From the IMG/VR virus record IMGVR_UViG_3300008261_000066, positions 1 to 36,028 of that record: a DNA stretch of 36,028 nucleotides; one strand, written 5' to 3'. This document shows positions 32,006 through 36,028 of this stretch, piece after piece. The DNA comes from a virus. The position numbers and the translations under genes are program-made. The notes under the pieces are model-generated. The model was given only the letters and a program-made list of their open reading frames with translations, did not search any database and was not told where the DNA came from. Each line of letters starts with the position of its first letter. Position 1 is the first letter of the stretch.

Positions 32006-32379
32006 TATAGACTAGGTTCTACTTTCTTATAAGTTTTATCTTGATTAGGATCTACCAAGAATACATTGGCGGGGAAAGTTGAAGTATCACCTTTATACCA
32101 TTGGATAACAATATTCTCTCCCTCACCTTTGTAACATGCAATCATTCTATTACCATCTACTCGTGTAGCAATTGCAGCCCAGGGATATAAATTTTTAATC
32201 TCAGGGATCATACAATCTACATTAGATAAGGTAATAACTACATTATCATTGTATCTATAGTGTAGATACTTTAACTCTTTAGCGTTAAGTCTGGAAAAGA
32301 ACATTGACCATGAAAGTAAACATAGTATAATTCCAGAAGCTAGTAGTGTTCTTATAACCCAGACTTCCCACTTTTTCAT
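32005..32379 (-). CDS. membrane-anchored hypothetical protein
   Basis: Protein of 124 residues. The N-terminus is Lys-Lys then a hydrophobic span of about residues 7-28 (VWVIRTLLASGIILCLLSW), a signal anchor, followed by a likely periplasmic part of about 95 residues with two Cys (in NVDCMIPE and IACYKGE), which could form a disulfide. I do not recognise it. A membrane protein inside a DNA replication run is unusual; superinfection exclusion or host-takeover roles are guesses. Confidence 0.65.
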   Translation of the reverse strand: MKKWEVWVIRTLLASGIILCLLSWSMFFSRLNAKELKYLHYRYNDNVVITLSNVDCMIPEIKNLYPWAAIATRVDGNRMIACYKGEGENIVIQWYKGDTSTFPANVFLVDPNQDKTYKKVEPSL

Positions 32380-32387
32380 ATTAAATC

Positions 32388-32897
32388 CTAGACTGGAATA
32401 TCATCTTGAAGTTCATTAATAGCATCTACACCTTCAGCTTTAGAGAATACATAAGCTTCAAATTGTTTAGCTACTCTAATAACTTCGTCAACTGATTTAC
32501 CTTGACCCAGTAATTCAACTGCAGTAGAGAGTGAAGACTGACGAATGATAAACACTTGTCGTGCTGCTCTTTCTTCTTTAGTTTCATAGTTAGATCCAGT
32601 TACTCTAGCACCTGTTGATGCACTTGCTGGTTTAGTTTCTGCCACTGCTCCATCTCCTTCTAAGCCTACCCAATCCCAGTAGCCTGTCTTTTCATTTTTA
32701 ACTGTAGTAACATTTACTACATCACCTTTAACCCATTCTTTAGCAGCCTTGTATACATTAGGGTTGCTGAATGAAATGAGTTTCTTTAACTGAGGTTGAC
32801 CTTGTTCATTCTTATAAGCCACTTCTAGCTGTTGAAAAGTTCTACCACTCTCAGATTTCTTTGTATTTTCTGTTACATCAATCACTGTAATTTGCAT
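32388..32897 (-). CDS. single-stranded DNA-binding protein (gp2.5-like)
   Basis: Protein of 169 residues. The first 80 residues have the OB-fold order (VIDVTENTKKSESGRTFQQLEVAY, later GDVVNVTTVKNEKTGYWDW), followed by a linker, a helical segment (ARQVFIIRQSSLSTAVELL) and an acidic C-terminus DAINELQDDIPV, which in such proteins contacts polymerase and helicase. It coats ssDNA during replication. It lies directly downstream of the polymerase gene with a 20-base overlap. Confidence 0.8.
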   Translation of the reverse strand: MQITVIDVTENTKKSESGRTFQQLEVAYKNEQGQPQLKKLISFSNPNVYKAAKEWVKGDVVNVTTVKNEKTGYWDWVGLEGDGAVAETKPASASTGARVTGSNYETKEERAARQVFIIRQSSLSTAVELLGQGKSVDEVIRVAKQFEAYVFSKAEGVDAINELQDDIPV

Positions 32898-33603
32898 TTA
32901 TAATCTCCATATTTCCCCATGTGGATCCTACTTGGCATTCCACTCTCATGGGTAGGTTAAAGTCTTTACCAAATAATTTTTTAAAATTACCTGGTATATC
33001 GTTGAAACACTTATCTACTAAATTTACTATACTAATATTATCCCATACTTTGGAATCAAAGTCAAGTATTATTGAATCATGTACAGTATTAACAAGTTTT
33101 ACTCCTTCCTTATTTAATAATCTATTTCTTAAACTTACCCTTGCAATAGCCATAAGGTCCGCTCCAAGTCCTTGCACTGGATAGTTAAGGATCTTGGTGC
33201 GTGGCCATTCTACTTTATTATACTTAACTTCAGGTTCATAGTAATAAGTTCTACCAGTAGGCATAACTAGTTTTCTATCACGTTTAGCGTCATTAAGAAT
33301 CCTAGTATGCCAGTCTCGTAAACCTTTATACTTATCATAGAACTGATCTATAACTCCTTGCCAGAATCTTTCGTTGCCAATATCTTTAAAGTTTGGATCA
33401 TTCGCATAAGAGTATGCAGATCCTCCGTAGATAAGTCTGAATACGAATGTTTTAGCAATAAGTCTACTTGGTAACCCAAATCGTTTTTGGTTGTCTGAAT
33501 GTTGATCAACACTATCCCATATCTCCTTTAATGCAGTCTGATCCTGAGATAAATAAGTAGCACCAACCCATTCCAATTGCTTAGCATCTGCTTGTAATAG
33601 CAT
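32878..33603 (-). CDS. DNA polymerase A, C-terminal palm/fingers subunit
   Basis: Protein of 241 residues, the second part of a split family A polymerase. Motif A is at the start: LLQADAKQLEW with Asp6 and Glu11. The O helix is SRLIAKTFVFRLIYG with Arg47, Lys51 and Phe55 (position equivalent to E. coli Phe762), then Arg56 where Gly is usual. NYPVQGLGADLM at 140-151 and motif C VHDS (His175, Asp176) complete the active site. It starts at TAATG with the N-terminal part. Both parts must assemble to form a working enzyme. Confidence 0.88.
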   Translation of the reverse strand: MLLQADAKQLEWVGATYLSQDQTALKEIWDSVDQHSDNQKRFGLPSRLIAKTFVFRLIYGGSAYSYANDPNFKDIGNERFWQGVIDQFYDKYKGLRDWHTRILNDAKRDRKLVMPTGRTYYYEPEVKYNKVEWPRTKILNYPVQGLGADLMAIARVSLRNRLLNKEGVKLVNTVHDSIILDFDSKVWDNISIVNLVDKCFNDIPGNFKKLFGKDFNLPMRVECQVGSTWGNMEIINANYSD

Positions 33604-34748
33604 TAGTTATACCTTGAAGTAAATAATGATTTGATTTCTCCATCAAAGTTTTGTAGGTTAGGTTTACTAGATGATAGTCTTCCTGTCCTAGCTACACATT
33701 GATTAAGTTGTCCGTATATCATTCCTTCATCCCAGTTAAGTTGCTTAATTAAATTAACTAATCCTTCATAATATGTTGACAATCTTTTCTCTAGTGTAGA
33801 GCGAAAGAGTAGAGTCTCAATTATTTCTTTAGCTTGTTTAGAACCTCGTAACGACTTAAGAGTATTCTCATCTGTAGAGTATAACCCTTCTTTCATTAAC
33901 TCAGATCCTTTTAAAGGATTTACGAGTCTTGGGAAAGAGACTGTGTAATCTTCCCATCGTTCCTTTGGTTGACCCACTCTACTGCCTGTCTTAAAAGTAC
34001 CGATAACCACTCGACGCTTAAGGCTGATGTCCCCACCATATAAGAAAGCACTAAGATGATCAGTGCTGTTAGGGTTAAACTGAGGACAAGTATGGTGTTG
34101 ATAAAGTGATTCGTCAATCTTATCAATGTATGTAGCAAGTTTTTCTCCTTCATTAATACTCTGTTTAGTATCATATAGAAGACCATTAAACTCCATCTCT
34201 TGTAAGACTAACAGATCTTGATTATGTAAGCTGATCAGTCTTTTTAAATGAGGTACAGTTTCTATCTGTTCTAGTTGTTTAAGATATACTTGTTCAGTTA
34301 GTTTGATATCTTGTGCTAGATATTCCTTAAGGATTTCTTCAGGGATATTAGGTGTATCAATCTTGTTCTTCCAGTATTCTTCTGCTACTATGTCTAACTT
34401 AGATTCTAATCCGTAGTACTCACACACTTTATTAAGACTAGGATAGGGATCTGATTGTCCAGTTAATATGAAGTGGACCAATTGGCAGTCCCATATCCTT
34501 TTGTCAGTAAAGTCTATTTGATATCGTTTGAGCCAGTGTAGGTCGAATTTAATATTGAATCCAACCAGAAGTTCGCATATATTAATTTGATCCTGGATCG
34601 TATCAAGTTTAGTTTTGTACGGAGCATCATCGTATTCAATACTGTATAAGCCATCTGTAGTTCCTACATAACAAAGTTTATTAGTTCTATCAAAGGGATT
34701 ACCTTTGTTAGATATTGTTGTTTCAACGTCAAGAGTTAAGTAGCGCAT
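33603..34748 (-). CDS. DNA polymerase A, N-terminal exonuclease/thumb subunit
   Basis: Protein of 381 residues. The 3'-5' proofreading domain has Asp7 and Glu9 (LDVETT), NIKFDLHWL with Asp69, and EYLAQDIKL with Tyr143 and Asp147. The thumb follows and then polymerase motif 1, ARTGRLSSSKPNLQN, at 353-367. The frame ends 25 residues after the TGR motif, in the loop before palm motif A, which is encoded by the next gene. No residues appear missing between the two. It overlaps a small gene by 13 bases at its start. Confidence 0.9.
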   Translation of the reverse strand: MRYLTLDVETTISNKGNPFDRTNKLCYVGTTDGLYSIEYDDAPYKTKLDTIQDQINICELLVGFNIKFDLHWLKRYQIDFTDKRIWDCQLVHFILTGQSDPYPSLNKVCEYYGLESKLDIVAEEYWKNKIDTPNIPEEILKEYLAQDIKLTEQVYLKQLEQIETVPHLKRLISLHNQDLLVLQEMEFNGLLYDTKQSINEGEKLATYIDKIDESLYQHHTCPQFNPNSTDHLSAFLYGGDISLKRRVVIGTFKTGSRVGQPKERWEDYTVSFPRLVNPLKGSELMKEGLYSTDENTLKSLRGSKQAKEIIETLLFRSTLEKRLSTYYEGLVNLIKQLNWDEGMIYGQLNQCVARTGRLSSSKPNLQNFDGEIKSLFTSRYN

Positions 34749-34897
34749 TCTCCGCGAGGTTCTCCATAAAATTTATCTATTGCTTCTTCTATTGTATCAT
34801 CTTCATTAGAAAAAAGCAAGAGATCTTCTGCTTCTTCAACAGATAAACTATCATCAAATTCTAAAATGTCTTGGACTGTTGCATTATAAATCTTCAT
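34736..34897 (-). CDS. small acidic protein (53 aa)
   Basis: Fifty-three-residue ORF between helicase and polymerase: MKIYNATVQDILEFDDSLSV, then EEAEDLLLFSNEDDTIEEAI, ending GEPRGECAT. About a third of the residues are acidic. It overlaps the helicase 3' end by 14 bases and the polymerase 5' end by 13, with a GAGGTAGCT ribosome site ahead of its ATG. No domain recognised; a binding partner of a replication protein or a DNA mimic are possible but unproven. Confidence 0.65.
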   Translation of the reverse strand: MKIYNATVQDILEFDDSLSVEEAEDLLLFSNEDDTIEEAIDKFYGEPRGECAT

Positions 34898-36028
34898 ATC
34901 GAGCTACCTCCGGTTTAATTAATACTTGTACTGATCCATGTCTAAGCTCTGGTAATGTATCTGCATCTCCTAGTAGTTTATTCTTAGTGATATTTAAATA
35001 TCTATAACGACTAGTGTTATCTTGTTCTTTACCAATACCTAGAATCCAGTCAGCTTCTCCTTGCTTAGCAGTTTTACTACTATCAACCATGTCCATGGTC
35101 AACCATAGTTTACCTTCTGCTTCACCACCAGCTTGGGATATAGCTATAACTGGTGCATATGTCTTAGCTATTTCACGAGCCCATTGATAGATTGCCTTTA
35201 GTTCCAAGTCATTACGATCTCCTTTAAATCCTTTAATCTTATCTATCTGGTCAAAGATAATCAAGGCAGGATTAGCTTCTTTAAGTATAGCTTCAATCCT
35301 ATTAGCTCTTGATGAATCTTCAAAGTCATAGATTTTAATTCGTTTACCTGTTTTCATTTCAAACAAAGCTTGGTTTCTTTCTATATCACCAAAGAGCGAT
35401 TCGGCTGTTACCCCAAGCACTGCTTGGTAACAACGAATAGCGACTTTATTACCTTGCTCTTCATTGTTAAACCAAATGATATCACCTTCAGTTTGCTCAA
35501 CCATATGTGATATTTCACTTGCTAAGAATGTAGTCTTACCAGTCTCAGGTCTAGCAAAAACAAATCCAAAGTCACCTTTGCGTAATGAACCAAGACTCTT
35601 ATTAAGAAACTCTAATCTCCATCTAAGTCCTGGTGTTGCAACTTGTGATTGATGTAAGTCTGCTAAGTTTAGTTCAATTGAAGTAGGTTGATCTGCTTGT
35701 ACTTCTTGATGTTCAAACTCATTAAACTTATCCATCAATTCTTTTACATCTGATTTACCATCTTCTACATCAAGGGCAAGTCTTGCTAAGTCTCCAGCAA
35801 GGCAGCGTCTACGATGCTCCTCAAGCAGAGTAACGACTGCATCAGGGTTAGATAGTTCAGAGTTTAAAACACGATCTAACAGATCGGATAGTTCTTTTCG
35901 TTCAGAGTCCTTTAGTAAATAATTACTATTGTAGGCTAACTCTAATTCTTCTTTAGTTATATTATTATTATTATTATATTTGTTATAGTAATACTCTATT
36001 ACTATAAACAATTTATATATATTACTAT
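34884..36028 (-). CDS. DnaB-like replicative helicase, 5' end outside the window
   Basis: At least 380 residues; the frame stays open to the window end, so the start lies beyond 36028 (an internal TTG at 36011 is not a credible start). Counting from that TTG, Walker A is ARPETGKTT at 153-161, Walker B LIIFDQID at 250-257, with ISQAGGE at 291-297 in motif H3 position. This is the RecA-like C-terminal domain of the DnaB/T7 gp4 family; the part before it is helical like the DnaB linker. No primase domain is visible. Near the end, the sequence has a five-Asn run. Confidence 0.85.
   Translation of the reverse strand, partial: SNIYKLFIVIEYYYNKYNNNNNITKEELELAYNSNYLLKDSERKELSDLLDRVLNSELSNPDAVVTLLEEHRRRCLAGDLARLALDVEDGKSDVKELMDKFNEFEHQEVQADQPTSIELNLADLHQSQVATPGLRWRLEFLNKSLGSLRKGDFGFVFARPETGKTTFLASEISHMVEQTEGDIIWFNNEEQGNKVAIRCYQAVLGVTAESLFGDIERNQALFEMKTGKRIKIYDFEDSSRANRIEAILKEANPALIIFDQIDKIKGFKGDRNDLELKAIYQWAREIAKTYAPVIAISQAGGEAEGKLWLTMDMVDSSKTAKQGEADWILGIGKEQDNTSRYRYLNITKNKLLGDADTLPELRHGSVQVLIKPEVARYEDL
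35961..35976. repeat. ATT trinucleotide run in the helicase gene
   Basis: Five ATT units plus one A on the plus strand encode five consecutive Asn in the helicase (minus strand). Triplet slippage here would keep the frame, so length variants would be tolerated. Its effect is probably small. Confidence 0.6.

Noticed and set aside
33601-33605. Polymerase split as a plain sequencing frameshift
   Set aside because: The junction is a clean TAATG overlap like many others in the window and no residues are duplicated or lost; kept as a real split pending resequencing.
1-36028. Direct terminal repeats showing a complete linear genome
   Set aside because: The first and last stretches do not match, and the helicase frame is open at the right edge, so the window is not shown to be complete.
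1-36028. tRNA genes, CRISPR arrays, insertion sequences, integrase or attachment sites
   Set aside because: Gaps between genes are almost all under 70 bases and none holds a cloverleaf, spaced repeats or transposase; no recombinase gene seen.

Overview
The window is almost certainly one long contig of a lytic, T7-like (short-tailed) bacteriophage with an AT-rich genome. It has packed genes, many TAATG or ATGA start/stop overlaps, AAGGAG-type ribosome binding sites, a complete virion and packaging gene set, a lysis cassette and a replication block. No integrase, repressor, tRNA, CRISPR array or phage RNA polymerase was seen. The three promoters I can support are near-perfect host sigma70 promoters, so the genes shown are probably read by host RNA polymerase. 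The protein types (monomeric class II ribonucleotide reductase, SSB, endonuclease I, DUF3310, small basic proteins before the terminase) resemble podoviruses of marine or freshwater bacteria. The host cannot be fixed from the sequence; a small AT-rich aquatic proteobacterium is a guess.

Layout, plus strand (1-26080). A sigma70 promoter at 3-31 leads into a terminase small subunit, a small unknown gene, an HNH-like protein, and a tail adhesion block (short fibre-base protein, a virion protein, two modular paralogues at 1797-2974, a 664-residue fibre and a small accessory gene). A lysis cassette follows (small coiled-coil membrane protein, holin, M15 peptidase), then four small basic proteins, terminase large subunit and portal. 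A strong promoter at 10449-10477 starts a compact unit (75-residue protein, scaffold, major capsid, decoration protein) that ends at a hairpin terminator at 12923-12956. Then come a head-fibre-like protein, tail tubular A-like, several small proteins, tail tubular B-like, and the internal virion (ejection) proteins, ending with a free-standing lytic transglycosylase.

Layout, minus strand (36028-26077). Reading right to left: a DnaB-like helicase cut by the window edge, a small acidic protein, DNA polymerase A split into two genes, SSB, a membrane protein, 5'-3' exonuclease, endonuclease I, small genes, a DEDD exonuclease fused to a zinc ribbon, and a SprT-like metallopeptidase. A second minus-strand unit starts at a consensus promoter (29101-29129): DUF3310 protein, two small genes, class II ribonucleotide reductase, a 42-residue protein and a SLOG-fold protein. 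The two arms converge at overlapping stop codons inside CTAG at 26077-26080.

Together: the minus arm makes nucleotides and copies DNA, with the nucleases able to degrade host DNA and resolve branches; the plus arm builds, packages and releases virions. The points most worth a second look are (1) adjacent paralogues carrying 11 versus 1 copy of an exact 20-residue repeat, (2) a 48-residue ORF whose first 17 residues copy the start of the major capsid protein, (3) the capsid unit with its own promoter, apparent leaderless start and terminator, and (4) the polymerase split just before palm motif A.
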